Shown here: piece by piece, positions 18,836 through 27,981 of the stretch
How positions within the stretch are numbered: the stretch's first letter is position 1
How the letters are laid out: each line of letters opens with the position of its first letter
Source: Rubrivivax sp.
GTDB lineage: Bacteria; Pseudomonadota; Gammaproteobacteria; Burkholderiales; Burkholderiaceae_C
DNA: 55,175 bases
Assembly (NCBI GenBank): GCA_024641945.1
Contig: JAHECD010000014.1
Span: forward strand, 9,965 to 65,139
Reading direction: 5' to 3'
Program-made: the position numbers and the translations under genes
The notes under the pieces: model-generated
Told to the model about the DNA's origin: nothing
Database searches by the model: none
The model's input: the letters and a program-made list of their open reading frames with translations, nothing else

Positions 18836-21133
18836 ATGGCCGCAGGACCGCCGCACACCGTGGACATTGGCACCATCACGTCGAATCGATCCGCCGAACG
18901 CCGGGGACGGGTGCCGTCGTCGACGGTAGCCGAAGGCATCCTGCTGGCGTTGATGACGGCGCACCGGGACGGCACGTTGGCGCGCTGGCTGCTCCGGCAT
19001 CCGCGGGTGCGGCGCTGGATCGGCCAACGCCTGCTGCCCGCCGTCAGCGAAGCGGCCGGAGACGCGCTGCGCGACGACCACGCCGGCGCGCTGGCCGTGG
19101 AGTGGCTGCTGCGCTGGGCGCTGGCGGGCCTGCGGCCCGATCACGCGCTGGCGTCCTCGCCGATCGGTCGGGAGGACTGGCTGTCACGCACGAGCTGGCG
19201 CCCGATGCTGGCGATGGCCTGCCACTTCGGCTTCGAGCCGGTGCCGGTCTTCCGCGACCGCTATCACCCGCAGCCCGACGAAGCCGCCGCCAGCCAGCTG
19301 TGCGGCCTGTGGTCGGTGGGGCCGAGCACCTACTACCGCTACCTCGACAAGGCGAAGTCGGCGATGGCCGCGCAGCTGCGAACCGGCGCGCTGGATGCCC
19401 GCCAGCGGCTGTCATTGCGGGCGGCAGTCCAGTCATTCACGCATGCCCGGTTGGGGCTCGGCGACAAATCGGCGCGCCAGTCCTGGCATGCACGCCAGGC
19501 AGCGGTCGCGCTTCTCGCGGGCGAGGCACCGAGTGCCCTTTGGCATCAGTGCCAGACGGACGATGTCGACAGCATTTCGGCGTTGCTGAGCGGGCGCACG
19601 GCCGAGCTCGCCAATTCAGACGAAACAAACCTGTTGATCGATGCGCGCCTCGTGTTGCCGATGCTGGCGCGCGAGCGCTGTGACCTTCTGCTCGCGCAGG
19701 CGGGCCTCTGGCGACTGCGCGGCGACGCGGCGCGCGAGCTGGCCCTGTACGACCAGGCCTTGCGCATGGCGGCGGCCGCCGACGATGCACTGATGCTCGG
19801 GCGTGTCTACGGCGCGCTCGGCAAGTACCACGAGCCACGCGACGCCGACCGCGCGTTCGCGTTCTACGAGGACTGCACCGATTGCCTCTGGCGCGCTGGC
19901 GTCGGCGAAGCGCCTGCCGACGTGCCCGGCCATGGATCGCGGCTGACCGAGGAATATGTCGTCGCGCTGGTGCGGCTCGCCTGGCTGTATGTGCTGCGCA
20001 ACGACCCGCGCTCGAAGGCGGCGCTGGAGCGTGCCGATACCCTGCGCACGCGCCACACGCTGACCCTGTCCACGCTGGCGATGCTCGAGCAGGGCTGGGG
20101 GGAATATTGGCGGCGTGCCGGCGACCTCCCGCGCGCGCTGGAACACAAGCATCGGGCGCTGAACCTGTACGAACGGGCGGCGGACCGGCAAGCCGTGCTG
20201 AAGACCTGCTGCAACTTGGGCCTGATCTACGGCGAGGCGAAGGACTATTCCCGGGCGATCGACTATTCGCAGCGGGTGCTGGACCTGGCTGACACCGTGG
20301 CAGTGGAGCCCGAGGTGGTGGCCAGCACACATCTGAACCTGGGCGCGGCACATTTCTGGCAAGGCAACCCCGAACTCGCCAAGAGGCAATACCAACTCGC
20401 CCTCGACATGGCCACCGGCGCGCACCTGAGCTTCATCGCCGGGCGAGCACACTACAACCTGGCGGAGGTGGCCTATCTGCGCTTTCGCGATACCGGACGC
20501 GAGCAGGACGAACAGGACGGCGATCGCCATTCGACGGCCGCGCTGCAGGTATGGCCGCACGGAAGCGACCCGTCCTATGCCGATGCCACGCGCAAGCTCA
20601 AGGCCGAGATACTGGGCGCGCAAGAGACGCGCCCCGCCGACCGCCTGGCGCCGCAGGAAGCGGTGCTGCATCCGTCGGAGCTGTTGCAAGTGCAGGCGCA
20701 GCGCGATATCTTGGCGGTGCCTTCTGCGCCCGATGCACACGTGCGGGCACATCTGTCCATTGCGCAGGCGTATCTGGCGATGGCCATGAAGGAACGCGAA
20801 GCGGCCCTTGCGCTGATGCATCGCCACGGGCTGGTCTCGCACTTCTCCGCTGAACTCGATACGTTGCGTGCGACCTTCGAGCGCGAACTCACGCGGGAGC
20901 AGCAACTCGCGCGCCAGTGGTCAACCGCCACGGTGGACCTGCTGACTCCCGAGCGCTGCCAGGCCGTGCTGGCGCGTCTGATCGACGCCGGCGCGATCAA
21001 CAAGAGCGGCTACGTCGACCTGTGCGGGGTGAGCCCGGCCACCGCCTCCAAGCATCTGGCATCGCTGGCGGAGCGAGGGCTGCTTGTGCAATCAGGCAAG
21101 GGGCCGACCACACGCTACTTGCTACCGGGCTAG
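18836..21133 (+). CDS. Large TPR-repeat regulator with C-terminal winged helix
   Basis: A 765-residue protein. The N-terminal region includes a possible helix-turn-helix (QLCGLWSVGPSTYYRYLDK). The centre has tetratricopeptide-type helices (ELALYDQALRMAAAADDALML; LPRALEHKHRALNLYERA; CCNLGLIYGEAKDYSRAIDYSQRVLDLA; LNLGAAHFWQGNPELAKRQYQ). The last 50 residues form a winged helix (INKSGYVDLCGVSPATASKHLASLAERGLLV, then GPTTRYLL). This fits a signal-sensing transcription factor. In-frame TTG and GTG codons at 18743 and 18746 would add 31 residues; I use the first ATG. It is divergent from the C11 protease, which it may control. Confidence 0.7.
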   Translation: MAAGPPHTVDIGTITSNRSAERRGRVPSSTVAEGILLALMTAHRDGTLARWLLRHPRVRRWIGQRLLPAVSEAAGDALRDDHAGALAVEWLLRWALAGLRPDHALASSPIGREDWLSRTSWRPMLAMACHFGFEPVPVFRDRYHPQPDEAAASQLCGLWSVGPSTYYRYLDKAKSAMAAQLRTGALDARQRLSLRAAVQSFTHARLGLGDKSARQSWHARQAAVALLAGEAPSALWHQCQTDDVDSISALLSGRTAELANSDETNLLIDARLVLPMLARERCDLLLAQAGLWRLRGDAARELALYDQALRMAAAADDALMLGRVYGALGKYHEPRDADRAFAFYEDCTDCLWRAGVGEAPADVPGHGSRLTEEYVVALVRLAWLYVLRNDPRSKAALERADTLRTRHTLTLSTLAMLEQGWGEYWRRAGDLPRALEHKHRALNLYERAADRQAVLKTCCNLGLIYGEAKDYSRAIDYSQRVLDLADTVAVEPEVVASTHLNLGAAHFWQGNPELAKRQYQLALDMATGAHLSFIAGRAHYNLAEVAYLRFRDTGREQDEQDGDRHSTAALQVWPHGSDPSYADATRKLKAEILGAQETRPADRLAPQEAVLHPSELLQVQAQRDILAVPSAPDAHVRAHLSIAQAYLAMAMKEREAALALMHRHGLVSHFSAELDTLRATFERELTREQQLARQWSTATVDLLTPERCQAVLARLIDAGAINKSGYVDLCGVSPATASKHLASLAERGLLVQSGKGPTTRYLLPG

Positions 21134-21173
21134 GACCGGCCCAGCTGGCGTTGGCGCTGGGTCCGCCGCGCGA

Positions 21174-22052
21174 TCAGGCCAGCGCGCCGCTGCGAAAGTC
21201 CTCGACCGCCTTGAAGATTTCCTCGTTCGTATTCATCACGAACGGCCCGTACTGCGCGATCGGCTCGTTCAGGGGCTGACCCGCCACCAGAATGGCGCGC
21301 GCTCCTTCGGCACCCGCCTGCAGCACGACCCCGTCGCGGCCGGCCTCGTTGGCCAGGATCGCCATGCGCTGGCGTGGCACCTCGGTGCCGTCGATCGCCA
21401 ACGTGCCGCGGTACACGTAGACAAAGGCGTTGTGCACCTCGGGCAGCGGCTGGGCGAAGCGGGCACCAGGCTCGAGATGCACGTCGAGGTAGGTCGGCGC
21501 CGTCGATTCACGCTGCATCGCGCCGGCCACGCCGAGTGCCTGGCCGGCGATCACGCGCACCATGGCACCCGGGGCGCTTGCTTCGGGAATCTCTTCCGGC
21601 GTGATGTCGCGATACCACGGCGCGCACATCTTGTCTTTGGCCGGCAGGTTGAGCCAGAGCTGGAAACCTTCCATGCGGCCTTCTTCCTGCTCGGGCATTT
21701 CGCTGTGAATCACGCCGCGGCCGGCGGTCATCCACTGCACGCTGCCCGGCACGAGCAGGCCTTCGTGGCCAGCCGAGTCGCGATGTCGCATGCGGCCGTC
21801 GAGCATGTAGGTCACGGTCTCGAAGCCACGATGCGGGTGATCGGGGAAGCCCCCGATGTAGTCGCCCGGGTTGTCGGTGCCGAACGCATCGAGCATCAGG
21901 AACGGGTCGAGCCGGCGTTGCAGCGGCTGCGTGAGCACGCGCACCAGCTTCACCCCCGCCCCATCGCTCGTCGCCTGGCCGGTGACCAGGCGTTCGACGC
22001 GGCGCGATGACTTGACTTCCGTGGCGGTGCCGGATGAGCGTGTGGTGTCCAT
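21174..22052 (-). CDS. Pirin-family bicupin protein
   Basis: A 292-residue protein. The N-terminal cupin has DHPHRGFETVTYML and the later HSEMPEQEEG, which carry the pirin metal ligands (three His, one Glu). A second cupin-like half has VHNAFVYVYRGTLAIDG. Bacterial pirins include quercetinase and modulators of pyruvate dehydrogenase or sigma factors; which applies here cannot be told. The start MDTTRSSG is the furthest upstream ATG with a pirin-like N-terminus. It is convergent with the TPR regulator gene. Confidence 0.88.
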   Translation of the reverse strand: MDTTRSSGTATEVKSSRRVERLVTGQATSDGAGVKLVRVLTQPLQRRLDPFLMLDAFGTDNPGDYIGGFPDHPHRGFETVTYMLDGRMRHRDSAGHEGLLVPGSVQWMTAGRGVIHSEMPEQEEGRMEGFQLWLNLPAKDKMCAPWYRDITPEEIPEASAPGAMVRVIAGQALGVAGAMQRESTAPTYLDVHLEPGARFAQPLPEVHNAFVYVYRGTLAIDGTEVPRQRMAILANEAGRDGVVLQAGAEGARAILVAGQPLNEPIAQYGPFVMNTNEEIFKAVEDFRSGALA

Positions 22053-22115
22053 GCCGACACTGTAGGCCGTTGCAGGCCGCCGCGCATTGCGTCAGCCTGC
22101 ACACAGTGTTCAGAC

Positions 22116-22775
22116 CTACTTGATGGTCGGCACGCTCAGCAACTCGAATACCTGCGTGCCGGCACCACCCTGCGGGTGCGTCGCCGACCGCTCGGAGATG
22201 CGCTTGGCGAAGACTCCCAACTGCGCGGGGACCGACCAAGTGGCCTGCTTGAAGCCGAAGTTGTCGACCATCACCACACGCCAGGCCTTGAAGGTGCCTG
22301 CGGGTACGGTGACGTCCTCGTACGCCTCGACCTTCCAGTGGGCCGTCATCGGCATCGTCGCACCGTTGGCGCCGATGCCGAGCGTCAGGTTCTGGGTCCA
22401 GGTCTTGCCGACTTCCAGGGGCCATTCGTAGGTCAGCGGCGGGTCGTACGACATCATCAGGCGCCCGTTGCGGTCGAGCACGGCGACGACGCCGACCTTG
22501 TCGGTCTGCAGCGTCGCACCGGCCGGCGTGTCGTATTGCAGCAAGGTGCGGCCTTCCCGGACGACAGGACCGGCCATGTGCATGACCGCCTTCACGTTGA
22601 CGCCGCTGCCGAAGCTGCCGGTGCTGGTGACGCTGTAGGACCACGTGGCGCCGGTGGGGGGTGGCACGTAGCGCTCGGCCGTCGGCGGCGCAGAGGCGCA
22701 ACTGGCAACGAGCAAGGCCGATACCGCCATGGCAGCCAAGCCGGTGGGTCTCGATAGTCCGTTGGGGGATGACAT
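22116..22775 (-). CDS. Putative exported lipoprotein of unknown function
   Basis: A 219-residue protein. The signal peptide has lipobox VASC (AVSALLVASCASAPP), and the mature part is beta-rich (ATWSYSVTSTGSFGSG, YEWPLEVGKTWTQNLTLG, VPAGTFKAWRVVMVDN). The pattern of 'Y/W-P-L-x-V-G-K-x-W' followed by 'V-P-A-G-x-F-x-A' recurs in uncharacterised bacterial lipoproteins. AAGGAG precedes the ATG. It is probably anchored at the outer membrane. No enzymatic residues are recognised. Confidence 0.75.
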   Translation of the reverse strand: MSSPNGLSRPTGLAAMAVSALLVASCASAPPTAERYVPPPTGATWSYSVTSTGSFGSGVNVKAVMHMAGPVVREGRTLLQYDTPAGATLQTDKVGVVAVLDRNGRLMMSYDPPLTYEWPLEVGKTWTQNLTLGIGANGATMPMTAHWKVEAYEDVTVPAGTFKAWRVVMVDNFGFKQATWSVPAQLGVFAKRISERSATHPQGGAGTQVFELLSVPTIK

Positions 22776-22889
22776 GACCAACTCCTTCTTGTTGGAGTCG
22801 GTGTCGGACTTTCGGCCCCGACCCGCACACAGCCTATGCCGTGCCAAGGGGCGGGTATTGACTCAAATCAGCGTCTGGCAGCGAACCCC

Positions 22890-24563
22890 CTAACGCCCCA
22901 GCCAAGCTGCATCTGGTCGTGTGCGTACACGCAACAGCCGTTCGCTGCCGACCGAAAGCAGCCCGTTGGCGACGAAGCTGCTTTGCGAGTCGGGTTCCAG
23001 CGCGGCCGCGATCAGCGCCCCGAGCGGCTGGTCAAGGCCAATGTAGACGCTGCCCGGTGGCACGACATACGGAATGCGCTGCGGGCGGACGTCGAGCCTG
23101 CGCAGCGCGGGTCCCTCGCCATCGTCGATGGCGCCGCGGGCGTCCTGGCGCTGGCCTCCGGACTGGCCGACGACGGCATAGCGCTCGACGTTCCAGCGCG
23201 CCGCCTGTGCCACCGGCTGGAGGCGCACGCCGAGCTGGCGCAGACGGTCGAGCGTGTCGGTCTGGCTGGCGGCCACGACATAGCCGCAGGGGCGATCCCG
23301 GGTGCGCTTGACGTCCAGCGGCGTGGCAGCGCGCCAATCCACCTGCAACTTGCGGTCGGCACCGCTGACCGCGTCGACGAAGACCATCGACTGGGTGGAC
23401 GCGCTTTGGCCGGCTTCGATCACCAGCCGTCCTTTGCAGGCGGCGGCCGCCGTGGCAGCTTCGGCGCGGCGCACCTGCGCGACCAGCGCCGGGCCCTGTG
23501 CCGCTGCCGTTCGCACCACCTCGAGCGCCGCCACGACGTGGGTGTGGACGCGACGCAGCAGGTGGGCGCGCCCGATGCCGATGCCGCGCACCTCGATCAG
23601 CAGGCTCACGGCCGGGCGCAGGCCGCCGATATTGCGGGCCGTATCGGGCTGCACCCCGCCCATCGCGACGGTCTTGACGGCCTTGTCGGGCGACGTGGTG
23701 TGGTAGGCGAATGTGCTCAAGCCCTGGGCGACCAGTGCCCTGCGCACCGGCGCCTCGTAGGTGTCCTTCGCCAAACGCGCCGTCCCGGGATCGAGGTTGC
23801 CCACCGTGGCGGTCTGCAGCAACGCGTCGTACTGCTGCATCACGCCGAACTTCTCGACCCAGCGCCCCGCAACGGTGAATTCGTGCAGATCGAGGATCAC
23901 CTGCGGGCGGTAGCGCGCGGTGGCAGTGGCGATGGCGCGGGCCTCGGGCGTGCGCAGCAGCAGATGGTCGCGGTTGACGTCGATGCGGCTGGCGGTGGTG
24001 CGCGCGAAGCGCTCGGCGCCGTCGGGGTTGGCGCGAGGGATCACGATCACGTTGACGCGCTCGAGCAGCTTGCTTTGCGGTCCCGCGAGTTCGGCCACGA
24101 TGGCGAGCGCCGCCTCGCCACCCGCCGGCTCGTTGCCATGTTGCTGTCCGAGGATCAATACCGTGGGGCGTTTCGGGTCGACCGAGCCCCCGCCCGCCAG
24201 CACCGCCATCGGGATCGAGCGCCCTTCCTGCGAAAAGCCGAGGGTCTCGACGTGCACGTTCGCCGATGCGCGGGCCTGATCGTCGAGAAAGGCCAGCACC
24301 TCGGCGTGCGAAGGAAAGTCCGTGCGGCCGGCAAGGAACGCGGGTGTCGGATAACGCACGTCGGGGTCGGCAAAGCGGGCGGCCACGGCGGGCGGCTCGC
24401 GCGTCACGCGGGCAGGGTCGAACTGGGCCTGCGCGGCCACGGGTGCCAGGGCGGTGCCAAACAAGCAGGCCAGGCTGGCGAGCAGCGCCCCCGTGGTGCG
24501 CGGCCTCGCGCATGCGGGTAGCGACTGGGCACGGCGTGTGGGCCGTGCGGCGGATCGGTTCAT
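22890..24563 (-). CDS. M14-family zinc carboxypeptidase, exported
   Basis: A 557-residue protein. A long signal peptide ends near APVAAQAQ. The M14 zinc ligands are visible as His142 and Glu145 (QHGNEPAGGE) and His227 (DLHEF). The substrate-contact stretch NPDGAERF and a later LLIEVRG segment, likely holding the catalytic Glu, are also present. Such enzymes remove C-terminal residues or trim peptidoglycan peptides in the periplasm. GGAGAAG lies ahead of the ATG. About 200 residues after the catalytic core form an additional domain not recognised. Confidence 0.85.
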   Translation of the reverse strand: MNRSAARPTRRAQSLPACARPRTTGALLASLACLFGTALAPVAAQAQFDPARVTREPPAVAARFADPDVRYPTPAFLAGRTDFPSHAEVLAFLDDQARASANVHVETLGFSQEGRSIPMAVLAGGGSVDPKRPTVLILGQQHGNEPAGGEAALAIVAELAGPQSKLLERVNVIVIPRANPDGAERFARTTASRIDVNRDHLLLRTPEARAIATATARYRPQVILDLHEFTVAGRWVEKFGVMQQYDALLQTATVGNLDPGTARLAKDTYEAPVRRALVAQGLSTFAYHTTSPDKAVKTVAMGGVQPDTARNIGGLRPAVSLLIEVRGIGIGRAHLLRRVHTHVVAALEVVRTAAAQGPALVAQVRRAEAATAAAACKGRLVIEAGQSASTQSMVFVDAVSGADRKLQVDWRAATPLDVKRTRDRPCGYVVAASQTDTLDRLRQLGVRLQPVAQAARWNVERYAVVGQSGGQRQDARGAIDDGEGPALRRLDVRPQRIPYVVPPGSVYIGLDQPLGALIAAALEPDSQSSFVANGLLSVGSERLLRVRTRPDAAWLGR

Positions 24564-24664
24564 GTCTTCTCCATCGATCGGCGCAACGGCCACCTTACAG
24601 TATGTCCACAAGCGGCCGCGAGGGCAGCCCCGCAAGCGTGTGGCTCCGCGCTACGCTGCGCCCC

Positions 24665-25378
24665 GTGGACGCCTTGTTGCCTGCACTGACTCCGGTACAC
24701 CGGCGCCGCCTGCGCGAGATCTGGCGGTCCGCCGGGTGGCCCTGCCAGGACGCGGTGGAAGTGGATCTGCTGGCGGCAGGACAGCTTGAACGGGTGCGCG
24801 ACGCGGCGGGTCGCGAAACGCTGCGCGTCACCGACGCCGGACTGCAGACGCTGGCGGCCACGCTGCGCAGCAACCGCGCCGCACGCAATCTGCATGAGGC
24901 GTTGGTCGCGCGGGTCGCGCTCGACATGCAGCGTTCAGGGCGGGTGGTCTGGCGTGGATTGAGCCTGCGCGCGCCGGTGTCCGATGCCGGCGGTGCGATT
25001 TCCTGGGCCATGGCCATGCCGGACGTCTTCTCGATCCGCCACACGACGGTGGAGGACTACGCCGAGCCGGTGGTGCACGAGATCAAGGTGCGGCGTGCCG
25101 ACCTTCTGGCCGACCTGCGGCAGACCAACAAGCGTGCCGCCTATCTGTCGCTGGCGAGCCAGTGCTGGTACGTGCTGCGTGCAGGCATCGGGCGGGCCGA
25201 CGAGATACCGCCGGAATGTGGCGTGATGCTGGCCCACGATGCACCGGGCGGCGCTGCGCTCGAGGTCCTGCGCCCGGCGCCGAAGCGGGCGATGCGCGTC
25301 CCTTTCTGTACCTGGATGGCCCTGGCTCGCGCCACCCCGGATCCGCCGCTGGACGACGACGCGCAAGCGATGTTCTGA
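24665..25378 (+). CDS. Uncharacterised PD-(D/E)XK nuclease-like protein
   Basis: About 237 residues. The first 75 residues resemble a winged helix (LTPVHRRRLREIWRSAGWP, then LRVTDAGLQTL). The rest has a nuclease-like core: Asp120 in MPDVF, then Glu139 and Lys141 in VVHEIKVRRADLLADLRQTNKRAAYLSLASQCWYVL. The D-(18)-E-x-K layout after a helix is that of PD-(D/E)XK enzymes, related to the MmcB-like group. I do not know its role; DNA repair or nucleic-acid processing is a guess. The start is uncertain: GTG at 24665 is used and an ATG at 24602 is also in frame; neither has a ribosome site. Confidence 0.65.
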   Translation: MDALLPALTPVHRRRLREIWRSAGWPCQDAVEVDLLAAGQLERVRDAAGRETLRVTDAGLQTLAATLRSNRAARNLHEALVARVALDMQRSGRVVWRGLSLRAPVSDAGGAISWAMAMPDVFSIRHTTVEDYAEPVVHEIKVRRADLLADLRQTNKRAAYLSLASQCWYVLRAGIGRADEIPPECGVMLAHDAPGGAALEVLRPAPKRAMRVPFCTWMALARATPDPPLDDDAQAMF

Positions 25379-25383
25379 CGCCG

Positions 25384-26148
25384 TCAAGCCTTGTCGTCGG
25401 GACGGTGGGCCGTCTCGTACGGGCGGTGCAGGTCCACGGGGCGTGCCGAGCGCTTGCGCAGCCGGATGTTCAGCATCTCCACGCCGAGCGAGAACGCCAT
25501 CGCGAAGTAGACGTAGCCCTTGGGGACGTGGTGGTCGAAACCCTCGGCAATGAGCACCACGCCCACCACGACGAGGAACGACAGCGCCAGCATCTTGATG
25601 GTCGGGTGGTCGGACACGAAGCGCCCGATCGGCCCGGCAAACAGCATCATCAGGCCGACCGAAGCGATGACGGCCACGATCATGATCCGCACGTCGTCCA
25701 CCATGCCCACGGCGGTGATGATCGAGTCGAGCGAGAAGACGAGGTCGATGACCATGATCTGCAGGATCACGGCGCCGAACGTGGCCGCGACGGCACTCGA
25801 CGCCGCGCCCTCCTCGCCCTCGAGCGAGCCGTGGATCTCGTTCGTGCTCTTCCAGACCAGGAACAGGCCACCCAGGATGAGGATCAGGTCGCGGCCGGAG
25901 ATCTCTTGCCCGAGCAGCGTGAACAAGGGGGCCACCAGCCCCACGATCCACGCCAGCACGAGCAGCAGGCCGATGCGCATGAACATCGCCATGAACAGGC
26001 CCAGTCGGCGCGCCGTCTCGCGCCGCGCCTTTGGCAGCTTGTCCACCAGGATCGAGATGAAGATGATGTTGTCGATGCCCAGCACCAACTCGAGCGCGGT
26101 CAGGGTGGCCAGCGCGATCCAGGCCTGGGGGTCGGTGAGCAGTTCCAT
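25384..26148 (-). CDS. TerC-family integral membrane protein
   Basis: A 254-residue protein with about seven membrane segments. The TerC signatures are LELVLGIDNIIFISI near the N-terminus and LVFSLDSIITAVGM mid-protein, each with an Asp inside the membrane. TerC proteins are linked to tellurite resistance and, in other bacteria, to manganese export or metal loading of secreted proteins. AAGGAG lies 11 bases before the ATG. It is convergent with the PD-(D/E)XK-like gene and divergent from a thioredoxin-fold gene. Confidence 0.9.
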   Translation of the reverse strand: MELLTDPQAWIALATLTALELVLGIDNIIFISILVDKLPKARRETARRLGLFMAMFMRIGLLLVLAWIVGLVAPLFTLLGQEISGRDLILILGGLFLVWKSTNEIHGSLEGEEGAASSAVAATFGAVILQIMVIDLVFSLDSIITAVGMVDDVRIMIVAVIASVGLMMLFAGPIGRFVSDHPTIKMLALSFLVVVGVVLIAEGFDHHVPKGYVYFAMAFSLGVEMLNIRLRKRSARPVDLHRPYETAHRPDDKA

Positions 26149-26268
26149 CCGTTGCGATCTCCTTGAGGCTGCGCAGGATAGTGCCGATGGCGGTCCGGCG
26201 CCCGCGCGGGGACGTTTCGGCGCAAAATTCTCCGGATGTCGCCGAGGCTGGCGAGACGAGGAATCCGC

Positions 26269-27840
26269 ATGACGTTGCCCCGCCATGGCCGAGCCCTGCT
26301 GCTGTGCGGGCTCATCGCATCCGCCGCTGCGCTCGCCGCACCCGGACTGCCGTCGACCAACGTGGCCTGGGTGCCTGCGGCGGCCGATGCCGATATCGAC
26401 CGCGCCTTCGCACAGGCGCGTGGCGCGAAAAAGCCAGTGCTGCTGTATTGGGGCGCCACCTGGTGCCCGCCGTGCAACCAACTCAAGGCGACACTGTTCA
26501 ATCGGCAGGATTTCGCCGTGCAGGCGCGCTCGTTCGTCGCCGTCGCCGTCGACGGGGATCTGCCCGGCGCGCAGAAGCTCGGCGCGAGGTTCAAGGTGCG
26601 CGGCTACCCGACTGTGATCCTGATGTCGCCCGACGGCGCCGAGATCACGCGACTGCCCGGTGAAGCGGACGCGCCGCAGGTGATGGCCGCGCTGCAGGCC
26701 GGACTGGCCGGCGGGCGGCCGATCAAGTCGGTGCTGGCCGACGCACGCGCAGGCCGTACCCTGACGCCGAACGAATGGCGCATGCTCGCGTTCTATTCAT
26801 GGGAAACCGACGAATCCCAGCTCGTGCCCGCGGCGGCGGTGCCGGGGCTCTTGGCCGAGTTGGCGATGCGAAGCCCGGCTGGCGACGGCGAGACGACGAC
26901 GCGTCTTTGGCTCAAGGCCCTGGCAGCGAGCGACGACGGCAAGGGGCTGAAGCCCGACGCTGCGCTGCGTGCGCGTGTCCAGCGCGTGCTGGCCGACCCG
27001 GCGCTGTCGCGTACGCACATGGATGTGCTGACGAACAACGCCGACGACTTGCTCAAGGTGCTCAGTGAAGAGGACTCGCCCGAGCGCACGGCGCTCGCCG
27101 GCCAGCTCGATGCAGCGCTGGTGCGGCTGCAGGCGGATGCCTCGCTGTCGCGCGGCGATCGTGTCGGCGCCCTGATCGGCCGGGTGGGCGTCGCGCGTGC
27201 CGCCGTCGAGCAGGCGTCGTCGACCGCGCCGGTGCTGCCGCAGGCGCTGGTGCAAGACGTGCGGAGCGTGGCCGGGCGGATGGACCGCGAGATCGTCGAC
27301 GCCTACGAGCGGCAGTCGGTGATCCCTGCCGTTGGCCACCTGCTCGGGCAGGCCGGACTGTGGGCCGAAAGCGACGCATTGCTCAAGGCCAACCTGGCGC
27401 GTAGCCACGCGCCCTACTACCTGATGCTTCAGCTCGCGGGCAATGCACGCAAGCTCGGACACAACGACGAGGCGCTGGGGTGGTACGCGCAGGCGTTCGA
27501 GAAGAGCGAGGGACCCGCCACGCGGCTGGAGTGGGGCGCACGCTACCTGACCGCGCTCGTCGATTTGTCGCCGCAGGATGCCACGCGTATCGAGCAGACG
27601 GCCACGCAGCTGTTCACCGAGGCCACGTCGGACAAGGGCGCGTTCTACGAGCGCAGCGCGCGCTCGCTGCAGCGCGTGGGCAACAAGCTGACAGCCTGGA
27701 ACGTGGACGGCAAGCAGGCCGCGGTGCTGCAGCGGCTGCGCGGCCGGGTCGATGCGCTGTGCCGGCAGGTGGAGACCGCCGACAACCAGCGCGCCGCGTG
27801 CGAGCGCCTTCTCAAGGGGCCGGACGCGAAGGCGGTCTGA
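26269..27840 (+). CDS. Exported thioredoxin-fold protein with long helical C-terminus
   Basis: A 523-residue protein. The signal peptide ends around AAALAAP. A thioredoxin domain follows with the redox motif WCPPC (Cys66, Cys69) and the cis-Pro segment VRGYPTVILM, at about residues 40-150. The remaining 370 residues are mostly helical and Ala-rich, with TPR-like pairs (YYLMLQLAGNARKLGHNDEALGWYAQAFEKS). It is probably a periplasmic thiol-disulfide protein with a scaffold domain. GAGGA stands 6 bases before the ATG at 26269; an ATG 11 codons upstream is less likely. Confidence 0.8.
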   Translation: MTLPRHGRALLLCGLIASAAALAAPGLPSTNVAWVPAAADADIDRAFAQARGAKKPVLLYWGATWCPPCNQLKATLFNRQDFAVQARSFVAVAVDGDLPGAQKLGARFKVRGYPTVILMSPDGAEITRLPGEADAPQVMAALQAGLAGGRPIKSVLADARAGRTLTPNEWRMLAFYSWETDESQLVPAAAVPGLLAELAMRSPAGDGETTTRLWLKALAASDDGKGLKPDAALRARVQRVLADPALSRTHMDVLTNNADDLLKVLSEEDSPERTALAGQLDAALVRLQADASLSRGDRVGALIGRVGVARAAVEQASSTAPVLPQALVQDVRSVAGRMDREIVDAYERQSVIPAVGHLLGQAGLWAESDALLKANLARSHAPYYLMLQLAGNARKLGHNDEALGWYAQAFEKSEGPATRLEWGARYLTALVDLSPQDATRIEQTATQLFTEATSDKGAFYERSARSLQRVGNKLTAWNVDGKQAAVLQRLRGRVDALCRQVETADNQRAACERLLKGPDAKAV

Positions 27841-27981
27841 GGCCACGGGCTCCTGTGCGCGGCCGCGCGCGGGGCCAAGGAACCCGGCGCCCGAACGGCC
27901 GGCGATGGGCGGCGCTGACCGGTGCTGACCGGCCGCAGCGCACGATCGGATACCCTCCGCGATGCAACGAGAGACCGCCCG

